Part shown: one piece after another, positions 56,925 through 64,000 of the stretch
Position numbering within the stretch: position 1 is the stretch's first letter
Layout of the letters: each line of letters begins with the position of its first letter
Source: W0P28-013 sp964570565
GTDB taxonomy: Bacteria > Bacteroidota > Bacteroidia > Bacteroidales > Paludibacteraceae
Assembly: GCA_964570565.1 (NCBI GenBank)
Contig: CAZMYT010000001.1
Location: 372,001 to 436,000, forward strand
Direction: 5' to 3'
DNA length: 64,000 bases
Translations under genes and position numbers: made by a program
The notes under the pieces: generated by a model
Database searches by the model: none
What the model was told of the DNA's origin: nothing
What the model saw: the letters and a program-made list of their open reading frames with translations, nothing else

Positions 56925-57568
56925 CGATGTCTCCAACACGAATTTTTATTGTAGACGATCATCCACTTGTTATTAGTGGCATTGAAAGTATGTTAATTGA
57001 TTGCCACGATAAGGTTATATCGGGTGTGGCTGTTGATGGTGCCGAAGCATGGCGTAACATAACTATACTCAATGGACAATTGGATATACTCATTGTAGAT
57101 ATCGAAATGGATGGTATGGATGGTTTCGAACTTTGTTCAAAGGTAAAAGATCAATATCCTGAGATCAAAATTCTTTTTCTTTCAATGCATGACGAAGTGT
57201 ACTATGTCAAAAAAGCCATAGAATGTGAAGCTGATGGTTATATGCTTAAAATCTGTGATAAGTATGAATTTATACGAGGCCTTAATGCCTTAATAGAAAA
57301 TGGGTGTTATTTTGCGTGTAAAATCTTACCGATTATAAAACAGATGAAGCAGCTCGATAAATCTACTAATAATCAGAATTTAACCGATCGAGAAACGGAA
57401 GTTCTTCGCCTGATTCTTCAAGAAATGACCAGTAAAGAAATTGCAGAACAGTTATTTATTTCAAAACAAACGGTCGACACGCATCGTATCAATATTATGC
57501 GAAAAACTCATAGTAAATCCATTGTGGGTCTATTAAAATACGCTATTCAGCACAACTTAGTTAAATAA
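56921..57568 (+). CDS. NarL/FixJ-family response regulator
   Basis: 215 residues. The receiver domain has the acidic pair Asp12-Asp13, phosphoacceptor Asp60 (LIVDIEMDGMDG), the conserved Ser/Thr and Lys (LSMHDE, YMLKICDK). The LuxR-type HTH covers about 150-212 (LTDRETEVLRLILQEMTSKE, ISKQTVDTHRINIM). Its ATG overlaps the stop of the kinase gene, so the two form a two-component system. Targets may include the downstream genes at 57716 and 59410, but a terminator lies between and no binding site is recognised. Confidence 0.93.
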   Translation: MTMSPTRIFIVDDHPLVISGIESMLIDCHDKVISGVAVDGAEAWRNITILNGQLDILIVDIEMDGMDGFELCSKVKDQYPEIKILFLSMHDEVYYVKKAIECEADGYMLKICDKYEFIRGLNALIENGCYFACKILPIIKQMKQLDKSTNNQNLTDRETEVLRLILQEMTSKEIAEQLFISKQTVDTHRINIMRKTHSKSIVGLLKYAIQHNLVK

Positions 57569-57591
57569 TTCTACAATAGCTTTTTTTACTT

Positions 57592-57622
57592 TAAAATCCA
57601 TATTTATATGGATTTTTTTTTT
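57592..57622 (+). terminator. Intrinsic terminator after the response regulator gene
   Basis: AAAATCCATA and TATGGATTTT form a 10-bp stem followed by a T-run. Confidence 0.85.
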
Positions 57623-57715
57623 GCCATATTGAGAATATTTTTGTGAAGTATTTTTTTTAAATATTGATGTGTGTAGTTAGTTTAACTCTATATGTAATAT
57701 CAAAATTAGATAATT

Positions 57716-59317
57716 ATGAAAACAAAAAATTTATCTCTACTCTTAAGTTTTGTGATTCCTTTGAATATGTTTTCTCAAACACCTGTTAATAAAACAACAG
57801 TTGAAATTCCTAAAGAATTTAAGAAAGCTAAAATTGCTCTCGTTCAATTATCGAATGATAATCAGTTAAATATTGTTTTATCTCAAGAAAAAAAGAAAGA
57901 AGTAGAATTGTATCAATTTACATTTGATCAAAATGTAAAACAAACAACAGCACAAGCCGTATCGCCAAATTCTTCCGCGCCTTCTTCTCGCAATGCAATA
58001 AGTAATCAAGCAAGTATTGGAAAAGATGGTATTGTTCGTTTTGTAAGAGTTGTTCCTTCATCTTTTTGGGGACAAATGATTTTGGAAAAAGGGTATATGC
58101 AAAAGAATTATCTTGATGGAATATATCTAGGAGAACAATTTGTTACAGAAAGGGAGATTACTAATATAAGAACTGAAGATGACAGAAAAATTATGCCTAT
58201 TTTTGAAATGCATGTTGGTATTAATGGTGAAACTCAAACAACTAAAACATTAGGTTTAGATAGTTATTCCGGATTTCTAGCAGCTGGTGATTTAATTGCA
58301 GTAGGTGGAGTTTTTCCAAAATTAGTAACCAAAGGAAGGTTAGGTGTTGGAAGTACTGATACACATATAGATTATTGTATTGTAAAAGCAGACGCAAAAA
58401 GGTTAGAAGTAGAAAAAGTCACTCTAATTCCGTTCAAATATGTACAACAAACTGAACTATGTAAGGAAGTTCTAAATAAAAAACTAATGTTGATAACCAA
58501 GGATTTTCCATTAGTATATAAGGGCTCAGAAGAATTTTACAACAAAGACTCTAATACAAGAACAATCACTATTATTAACAAGCAAGGTTCTGTCGACAAG
58601 CAAATTAATTTTGAAGGCTTTCCAGATATGCTTATCATCGGAGCAGAAATGATGGGAAATGGGAATATATATGTGCTTGCTCGTGTAGGAAAGAACAAAG
58701 AAATGGGATTAGCTGTTATTAAAATTGAAAACGACAAAGTAGTTTACACTCAAAAAACACCTGCATTCGACATAGACAAAACGGTGATTAAACCTGCCAA
58801 TGAAAAGAAAACGGCATCATTGAGTAAAACTCTTAAAAACATAAATAATAAAAACAACCTGTATAGAGGAGCATTAGAGCTTGAAAATGGAAACTTTGTA
58901 GCCGTTTATCAAGAAATTGGGTTACCTGGTCGTATGTACTACCTTCAATTTGATAATACGGGAAAACTAATTAAACAATATACCCACGGTGTAACCGAAG
59001 ATTTTACAGCTTCAGCAGATAAAAAGACAGTAGGCATTATTGACTTTTTTATCAGACAAAATTATAATAGTGGTTTTTATCCAATAATAATGGAAAAAAC
59101 CAAAGATGGAAGTTACTTAAAAATTTGTAAAATAGATGGGAATACAGGAGCCATGAGCGATTTTACTGTTTATGGAAGAAAATCAAAAGAGGATCCAAAC
59201 GCGTATTATTTAGACCGGATGAATCCCATTATTGATACTCCTGACGGTGGTATGATTATGGTAGGCAGATCAAGTAATCGCCAAGTCTTATATGTAGAGA
59301 AAATCAAGTTTGAGTAA
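57716..59317 (+). CDS. Secreted protein of unknown function, propeller-like
   Basis: 533 residues with a signal peptide (about 1-20, ends LNMFS). I recognise no family. The sequence is built of short beta-strands with turns and repeated hints of propeller blades (GNIYVLARVGKNKEMGLAVI, GNFVAVYQEIGLPGRMYYLQ, GMIMVGRSSNRQVLYV), so a beta-propeller is likely. Most Arg codons are AGA or AGG, unlike the CGT/CGC used in neighbours such as glnS, and the DNA is clearly more AT-rich. This suggests recent acquisition. It is followed by an OmpA-family gene with similar base composition and may work with it at the cell envelope. Confidence 0.65.
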   Translation: MKTKNLSLLLSFVIPLNMFSQTPVNKTTVEIPKEFKKAKIALVQLSNDNQLNIVLSQEKKKEVELYQFTFDQNVKQTTAQAVSPNSSAPSSRNAISNQASIGKDGIVRFVRVVPSSFWGQMILEKGYMQKNYLDGIYLGEQFVTEREITNIRTEDDRKIMPIFEMHVGINGETQTTKTLGLDSYSGFLAAGDLIAVGGVFPKLVTKGRLGVGSTDTHIDYCIVKADAKRLEVEKVTLIPFKYVQQTELCKEVLNKKLMLITKDFPLVYKGSEEFYNKDSNTRTITIINKQGSVDKQINFEGFPDMLIIGAEMMGNGNIYVLARVGKNKEMGLAVIKIENDKVVYTQKTPAFDIDKTVIKPANEKKTASLSKTLKNINNKNNLYRGALELENGNFVAVYQEIGLPGRMYYLQFDNTGKLIKQYTHGVTEDFTASADKKTVGIIDFFIRQNYNSGFYPIIMEKTKDGSYLKICKIDGNTGAMSDFTVYGRKSKEDPNAYYLDRMNPIIDTPDGGMIMVGRSSNRQVLYVEKIKFE

Positions 59318-59355
59318 ATGAGTTCCTAAAATAGAATAAACCAATTTTATAACAA

Positions 59356-59396
59356 AAGAAACCATCTAAGATATAAAATATTAGATGGTTTCTTTA
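59356..59396 (+). terminator. Hairpin between the two AT-rich genes, possible terminator
   Basis: GAAACCATCTAA and TTAGATGGTTTC form a 12-bp stem with an 11-nt loop and a short T-run; termination is probably partial. Confidence 0.6.
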
Positions 59397-59409
59397 AAAT
59401 TACATCTAT

Positions 59410-61431
59410 ATGAAACAAATTTTAATTTCAATTATACTTTGCTTTTTTCTTGTTAATCAACTGGATGCACAAAAAATACGCTGGAGTTATAAAATAGAAG
59501 GCTCTGAAACTGGAGCCGGAAAACCAGTCACCTATAAAAATGGATATAACCAATATGCGGCTGCTGTATTGCAAGAGAATAAAGATGGAAAAGAACCCTC
59601 GAAAAATGCAAAAAGTCCAGCTGTTATCAAATACTACTTTATGCCATTTGATGCCCAACAGGTAGTTATTTGCGAAAATTATAATGTGGGTGCTATCGTC
59701 AAAATTGAAATAGAATCGCTTTCTGAAAACTCAAAAGAAACGATTGTAAATACTATTTACCAAGGAGACGCATCTCCTGTACAGGGATTTAGGACTTCAA
59801 ATTATAATTTTGAACCTACTAAACATGTTACATGTGTAAATGTGTATCTCGACTATGTAAAAATTCCGGGCGTGAATCAGATATCGGGAGTCGGACTTAC
59901 TGATTTTCGAGAGGCTTACACTCCAGAATTCAACTTTGCAAAAGAAAATCCGTTTGAAGGAGAACCTATGTATATGAATGATGATGTGTCTGGAATGGCT
60001 AGCCCTACAGCACCCATAGTCTCTTTGGACGGGAAATATATCTATTTTAGCCATGAAGATGAGTATGGTAAAAACCAAATTTATAGAGGCGTCATAGGAT
60101 ATGATGGACGCATCTCAAAAGTGGAATGGTGTGACTTTAATCTTCCAATCAAAACCTCCACATCGAGTGCATTAACAGCGATTTCACAAGACAACAATGT
60201 GGCCTATGTTAATGCCATGAATATAGGGAAAACAGATATTTATAAAACCTATTTGAAAAGGGATAAAAAAGGAAAAACGAGTTGGGAGCGAGAAAAACTA
60301 AAAATTAGTGGCTTCAACTCAAAGAGTGAATATATCAGTGATTGTATGAGCTATGATGGTCAGTATTATTTTGTTGACATGGAGCGTACTGATGGTGAAA
60401 ATAAATATTTTGATGGTGATATTTATGTTGCTTTTCGTAATGAGAAAGGAGAATATGGCAATTTTAAACACATGGGATATGATATTAATACCACTGGCGA
60501 TGAAATCCCTTGTTTCTTAGCCGCAGACAATAAAACGTTTGTCTTTGCCAGTTCTGGGCATTTTAGTTATGGGGCAAAAGATATTTTTATAACCAAAAGA
60601 TTGGACGACACCTGGCAAAATTGGAGTCAACCAATCAACATTGGGAAAATTATAAATACAAAAGCGACTGAAAATTATTTCACAATCGATTCAAAAGGAG
60701 AATATGCTTACTTTATACGTTGGGAAAATAATCAATCTAACTTATACCGACTAAAATTACATCAACCTGAAAAAGAAACACCTAAAACAGAAACAATTAA
60801 ACCAGAGCCTGTTATTGTTGTTCGTGGAAAGGTTCTTGATAAGAAAACAGACAAACCGCTTCAAGCTGATATTGTTTATACCAATATTTTAACGAGCGAA
60901 AAAATAGGACAAGCAACCTCCAATGGTGAAACAGGAGAATATTCAATTGCACTTCCTGCGGGATTGTTTTATGCCTATCAGGCAAAATCAGATGCCTATC
61001 TGCCAATATCCGAAAATATAGATGCTCGGGAACTTACAGCCACATCAGTCATAGAGAAGACATTGTATTTGATTCCTGTTGAAGTTGGCCAAACAATTCG
61101 TTTAAACAATCTATTTTTTGATTTTGGAAAAGCAACTCTCAAGCCAGAATCCAATGCAGAATTGGATAATGTATTTGCTATTCTTAACGATAATCCGAAA
61201 ATGGAAATTGAGATAGCAGGACATACGGATAATATAGGTTCAGATGACGCTAATATGAAATTATCGGATGAAAGAGCTAACACCGTTAGAAGCTATCTCA
61301 TTGCCAAAGGTATTAGCGAGTCTCGCATTACAGCCAAAGGTTATGGTGAAACCAAGCCCGTGGCCACTAATGATACTGACCAAGGTAGGCGAATAAATAG
61401 ACGCGTAGAATTTACTATTAGAAAGAATTAA
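59410..61431 (+). CDS. OmpA-family envelope protein with PD40 propeller and regulatory domain
   Basis: 673 residues. Signal peptide about 1-20 (ends QLDA). A unique N-terminal part (about 21-200) is followed by WD40/PD40-like repeats (about 200-450, e.g. PIVSLDGKYIYFSHEDEYGK), a carboxypeptidase-D-like domain (about 475-555, VVRGKVLDKKTDKPLQADI) and a C-terminal OmpA peptidoglycan-binding domain (about 565-673, IAGHTDNIGSDDANMKLSDE, RRINRRVEFTI). The second half has the same domain order as the PorE-like protein at 15416, but here the TPR region and the lipobox are missing, so it is a paralogue of different role. It is AT-rich like the gene before it. Confidence 0.82.
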   Translation: MKQILISIILCFFLVNQLDAQKIRWSYKIEGSETGAGKPVTYKNGYNQYAAAVLQENKDGKEPSKNAKSPAVIKYYFMPFDAQQVVICENYNVGAIVKIEIESLSENSKETIVNTIYQGDASPVQGFRTSNYNFEPTKHVTCVNVYLDYVKIPGVNQISGVGLTDFREAYTPEFNFAKENPFEGEPMYMNDDVSGMASPTAPIVSLDGKYIYFSHEDEYGKNQIYRGVIGYDGRISKVEWCDFNLPIKTSTSSALTAISQDNNVAYVNAMNIGKTDIYKTYLKRDKKGKTSWEREKLKISGFNSKSEYISDCMSYDGQYYFVDMERTDGENKYFDGDIYVAFRNEKGEYGNFKHMGYDINTTGDEIPCFLAADNKTFVFASSGHFSYGAKDIFITKRLDDTWQNWSQPINIGKIINTKATENYFTIDSKGEYAYFIRWENNQSNLYRLKLHQPEKETPKTETIKPEPVIVVRGKVLDKKTDKPLQADIVYTNILTSEKIGQATSNGETGEYSIALPAGLFYAYQAKSDAYLPISENIDARELTATSVIEKTLYLIPVEVGQTIRLNNLFFDFGKATLKPESNAELDNVFAILNDNPKMEIEIAGHTDNIGSDDANMKLSDERANTVRSYLIAKGISESRITAKGYGETKPVATNDTDQGRRINRRVEFTIRKN

Positions 61432-61496
61432 TTGTCTGTATGTGTCATTTGATACAAAATCATGGTATCTCAAATAGCCCCTGATAAACTATATCA

Positions 61497-61531
61497 ACCT
61501 AACAGGCTCTCAAAACCTGTTAGGTTTTTTT
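61497..61531 (+). terminator. Intrinsic terminator after the OmpA-family gene
   Basis: AACCTAACAGG pairs with CCTGTTAGGTT and is followed by a T-run. Confidence 0.85.
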
Positions 61532-61607
61532 GTAAAAAGTTGGTTGGTTAAAAATAAAACGGTACATTCGCTGTGTCATTTCAATCGCCTATGTTCCAAA
61601 TAATTCT

Positions 61608-62180
61608 ATGAAATCACTAAAAACCATTTTAATCATCACTTTTTGTCTGTTTGTGTTTTCTGGTTACAGCCAAGAACATCTTCGGTTCAAAAATGTGCCT
61701 ATGGATGGCACGGTTATTAATTTCACTAAAGAGTTAATAAAACAGGGATTTATCGTCAAAAAGGAGAATAAAAATCTCCATGTATTGACAGGTAATTTTA
61801 TTGGCCGCCCATGCGAAGTGCGTTTGGTAGCCACCAAAAAAACAGCTGCGATTTGGAAAGTGGTGGTGCTTTTACCCACTGTTAAAGATTGGGCGCCGTT
61901 GAAAATTGACTACATGAGTCTTAAAAATGCCTTTGTCGACAAATATGGTGAAGGTAAATCGTACGAATTTTTCTCGAAACCGTATGTTGAAGGTGAGAGC
62001 GACGAAATGGAAGCTTTGTCGTTTGGTCGTTGCCATTATATTACCTATTGGGAAAAGCCAGAAGGCACTGTGGCGTTACAAATAACCACCGAAGGACGCA
62101 TTACTATCACCTACGAAGATGCACTCAACCGCACTCGATACGACAAGGAAAACTCACAAGTGATTAGTAACGATATTTAA
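61608..62180 (+). CDS. Hypothetical exported protein
   Basis: 190 residues with a signal peptide (about 1-21, ends SGYS). The mature protein appears alpha/beta (FKNVPMDGTVINFTKELIKQ, VRLVATKKTAAIWKVVVLLP). I know the pattern MDG-(TS)-hydrophobic-FTKEL-KQGF from small Bacteroidetes proteins without assigned function. It stands alone and converges on the membrane phosphoesterase gene with only 7 bp between the stop codons. Confidence 0.7.
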   Translation: MKSLKTILIITFCLFVFSGYSQEHLRFKNVPMDGTVINFTKELIKQGFIVKKENKNLHVLTGNFIGRPCEVRLVATKKTAAIWKVVVLLPTVKDWAPLKIDYMSLKNAFVDKYGEGKSYEFFSKPYVEGESDEMEALSFGRCHYITYWEKPEGTVALQITTEGRITITYEDALNRTRYDKENSQVISNDI

Positions 62181-62187
62181 GAGATTA

Positions 62188-63360
62188 TTAGTTTCTGGAA
62201 CGTAAGGTGATTACCGTAATTTCGGGGCGCATGCCCAAACGAAACGGAATGCCCACGTAACCCAAACCGCGGTTTACAAAGAGAAATTGTCCTGCTTGTT
62301 GGTATAAACCGTCCCATTCTTTAAAAATCCAATGCGAAGGCGACCATTTTACGCCAAACGCATCGATGCCCAACTGTGCGCCGTGCGTGTGGCCAGCTAG
62401 CATCAGCGTGAGTTCAGGGTGTTGTAGCACTTCGGCACGCCAGTGTGTTGGGTCGTGGCTCAGCAGAATGTTGCAAGTGGTAGATAAACTGTCGAGTGCT
62501 TTGGCTAAATTGCCATAACACGGAAATGGATCAACGCCGCAGTTCTCAACGCCCACAATGCCAATTTGAGCGGAATCGCGTGTAATGGTGCGGTGTTCGT
62601 CGAGCAATAAATCGAATCCAAAGCGTTTGTAAAGTGCTTTCACACTGTTTAAATTCGCCACTTTAGCCTCGGGCGTGTCCCACGTGATGTAGTCGCCATA
62701 ATCGTGATTGCCTAAAATTGCATATTTTCCCAATGTGGCGTGAAGTTTCAAAAAAGGTGCATCGAGTCCGTCGCCTTCGTTGCCTGTGAGATTCACCAAG
62801 TCGCCTGTGAGCAGAATCAAATCAGGCCGTTCGGCATTAATGCTGTTGGCTACTTTGGTTAAATAGGCTTCAGCGTTACTCAAATTACCTAAATGCACGT
62901 CCGAAATTTGTACCAGTTTCAGTCCGTCGAAAGCGGCTGGCAGTTGGTCGGTGGTAATTTCCACACGGCGCACTTCCACGTGATAACGGTCGGCAGCACC
63001 CCAAATTAAACCACCAGCGATTATGATGCCCAATGGATAGCCAACGAATTGGCGCAGCTTGATTTTCTTACCAAAAAGACGTTTGAAAAGTGCGTCTAGC
63101 ACCGAAAATAGTGCGATAATATTGGCTGGTAAAAACAGCGTCATAAATAACCACATAAACCATAAGAAACTTTGGTGGCTGGGGTTGAATACGCTAAATC
63201 GGAATAAAAAGAAGACCAGTAAAAAGAGGGTGGGAATAGTCCACACAAGCACTTTGATTGCTTTGTTGACCGTTTTTTTATGAAAACTAATTTGTGCTAT
63301 TATAGCTGGTAGATAGGTGATTAAAAGGCTGAAAATGACAAACTGAAGGTAGAATTTCAT
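62188..63360 (-). CDS. Membrane-anchored calcineurin-like metallophosphoesterase
   Basis: 390 residues. Four hydrophobic segments occupy about residues 1-125 (LQFVIFSLLITYLPAIIAQI and following), then a calcineurin-like phosphoesterase domain (about 148-385) with full metal motifs: ISDVHLGN, LTGDLVN, LGNHDYGDY, LSHDPTHW, and AGHTHGAQLG. The layout is that of the YkuE/YaeI-related group, some of which remove headgroups from lipid intermediates; the substrate here is unknown. Active site faces either cytosol or periplasm depending on topology, which I cannot decide. Confidence 0.88.
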   Translation of the reverse strand: MKFYLQFVIFSLLITYLPAIIAQISFHKKTVNKAIKVLVWTIPTLFLLVFFLFRFSVFNPSHQSFLWFMWLFMTLFLPANIIALFSVLDALFKRLFGKKIKLRQFVGYPLGIIIAGGLIWGAADRYHVEVRRVEITTDQLPAAFDGLKLVQISDVHLGNLSNAEAYLTKVANSINAERPDLILLTGDLVNLTGNEGDGLDAPFLKLHATLGKYAILGNHDYGDYITWDTPEAKVANLNSVKALYKRFGFDLLLDEHRTITRDSAQIGIVGVENCGVDPFPCYGNLAKALDSLSTTCNILLSHDPTHWRAEVLQHPELTLMLAGHTHGAQLGIDAFGVKWSPSHWIFKEWDGLYQQAGQFLFVNRGLGYVGIPFRLGMRPEITVITLRSRN

Positions 63361-63432
63361 AGATTATTTTTTTGCAAAAATAGCACAAAATGGTTGAATT
63401 CGATTTTTTTTATCATTTTTTATCAAAAACAG

Positions 63433-63463
63433 ATAATTAGTTAGATAAAACTAATTATATTTG
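63433..63463 (+). promoter_or_regulatory. Promoter and palindromic operator of the MarR-family gene
   Basis: Two 10-bp arms, ATAATTAGTT (63433-63442) and AACTAATTAT (63449-63458), form a perfect palindrome with a 6-bp spacer. Its right arm overlaps the -7 element TATATTTG (63456-63463). This is the usual place and form of a MarR autoregulatory site. Confidence 0.7.
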
Positions 63464-63510
63464 CAAACTCAATTTGACGTTGTTTTAATTTTAAAAAAAG
63501 GTGTGTTTGT

Positions 63511-63927
63511 ATGGATAAAATTGTGCCAATTATTGCTAAACTGTCGCATAGCTTAGGCGAAATGGAGGAGCAAGCGAAAGAGTATTTTGGGTTGACCGAG
63601 TTGACATTAACGCAGATGCATTATCTGGAAGTGATTAGTGCATTGGGAAATCCAAATATCACGGAATTGGCGTCGGAATTGCAACTTACTAAACCAACGG
63701 TGACCGTTTCTATCGATAAATTGATTGAAAAAGAGTATATCAAAAAGGTGCAATCGGACGAAGATCGTCGTAATTCGCATTTGCATTTAACCGAAAAAGG
63801 TCGGCAAATAAATGCCATGCATGATTATGCACACGAGCGTTTTTCGGAACTGATAGGAGAAACACTTACAGCCGAAGAGATTGGCAAGTTGGTCGAACTT
63901 TTGGGTAAATTGGTGTCTAAAATTTAA
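63511..63927 (+). CDS. MarR-family transcriptional regulator
   Basis: 138 residues with the MarR winged-helix domain: recognition helix region NITELASELQLTKPTVTVSI and wing KVQSDEDRRNSHLHLTEKG, flanked by dimerisation helices. MarR proteins bind palindromes near their own promoters and release on binding small ligands or oxidation. A perfect palindrome lies over the promoter. A cation diffusion facilitator-like gene starts 6 bp after the stop, so the regulator may control metal or stress efflux; this is inference. Confidence 0.92.
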   Translation: MDKIVPIIAKLSHSLGEMEEQAKEYFGLTELTLTQMHYLEVISALGNPNITELASELQLTKPTVTVSIDKLIEKEYIKKVQSDEDRRNSHLHLTEKGRQINAMHDYAHERFSELIGETLTAEEIGKLVELLGKLVSKI

Positions 63928-63932
63928 TTTGA

Positions 63933-64000
63933 ATGAGTATGAAAATTGAAAATCGTGAAAAAGCCATTTATAAAGTGACTTGGGTTGGTTTTTTTGTAAA
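63933..64000 (+). CDS. Probable cation diffusion facilitator, N-terminal fragment (cut by window edge)
   Basis: Only 22 codons are present, MSMKIENREKAIYKVTWVGFFV. The pattern NREK-IYKVT-x-x-G before a hydrophobic stretch is how many Bacteroidetes CDF (FieF-like) metal exporters begin. An ATG at 63939 is the alternative start. The gene directly follows the MarR regulator. The call is tentative since the rest is missing. Confidence 0.5.
   Translation, partial: MSMKIENREKAIYKVTWVGFFV

Overview
The window reads as a chromosomal segment of a member of the Bacteroidetes, most likely a Bacteroidales relative. The support is: SusC/RagA-type TonB receptor, promoters of the TAnnTTTG type (often with a TTTG/TTG element 18-22 bp upstream) and almost no Shine-Dalgarno use, secreted proteins ending in T9SS-like sorting domains, a PorE-like T9SS component, START-like/LptF/RibBA gene order, class II aldolase, and tRNA genes without an encoded CCA. 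I found no rRNA, CRISPR array, IS element or prophage. The two ends cut genes: pnp on the left (its first 57 codons) and a probable cation diffusion facilitator on the right.

Layout. 1-4650: pnp start, an orphan SusC-like receptor, a small membrane protein, tRNA-Asp, and a DUF5020-type outer membrane protein. 4830-4960: a promoter and terminator pair with no ORF between them, a candidate small RNA. 5065-11038: cdd, START-like protein, LPS permease LptF/G, ribBA, MATE pump, SDR oxidoreductase. 11110-14506: two divergent secreted proteins that share a module and both carry C-terminal sorting domains. 14597-20995: thyA, a PorE-like lipoprotein, a phosphoesterase/PQQ-propeller fusion, fabI, and an acetyltransferase. 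21044-31159: a 10-kb type I restriction-modification locus (hsdM, hsdS, inverted silent hsdS, tyrosine recombinase, small membrane protein, Fic protein, hsdR). 31440-44130: mostly housekeeping genes (M16 peptidase, O-methyltransferase, thioesterase, nfo, Yip1, LutB-like protein, FKBP, TPM and LemA proteins, aldolase, GIN-domain lipoprotein, topA). 44400-47722: a thioesterase, then a TlpA-like/lipoprotein/radical SAM operon. 47778-50225: a four-domain sulfur-transfer fusion. 51474-51776: three tRNAs. 52018-57568: glnS, an aminotransferase, and a histidine kinase/response regulator pair. 57716-64000: an AT-rich pair of secreted/OmpA proteins, a hypothetical protein, a membrane phosphoesterase, and a MarR regulator with its operator.

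The most interesting region is the restriction locus. Perfect 51-bp inverted repeats (27170-27220 and 29402-29452) and near-perfect 47-bp inner repeats (27618-27664 and 28904-28950) flank two convergent hsdS genes next to a tyrosine recombinase with its own promoter. This is the structure of a phase-variable specificity shufflon able to make four HsdS versions. Between the shufflon and hsdR sit a Fic AMP-transferase with an autoinhibitory motif and a small membrane protein, in the place where the anticodon nuclease PrrC sits in other type I loci. The Fic start is embedded in an array of phased 15-bp repeats. The second candidate for an under-described system is the radical SAM/lipoprotein/TlpA-like operon at 44866-47722. 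All functional statements come from reading motifs and domain order; no database search was possible.
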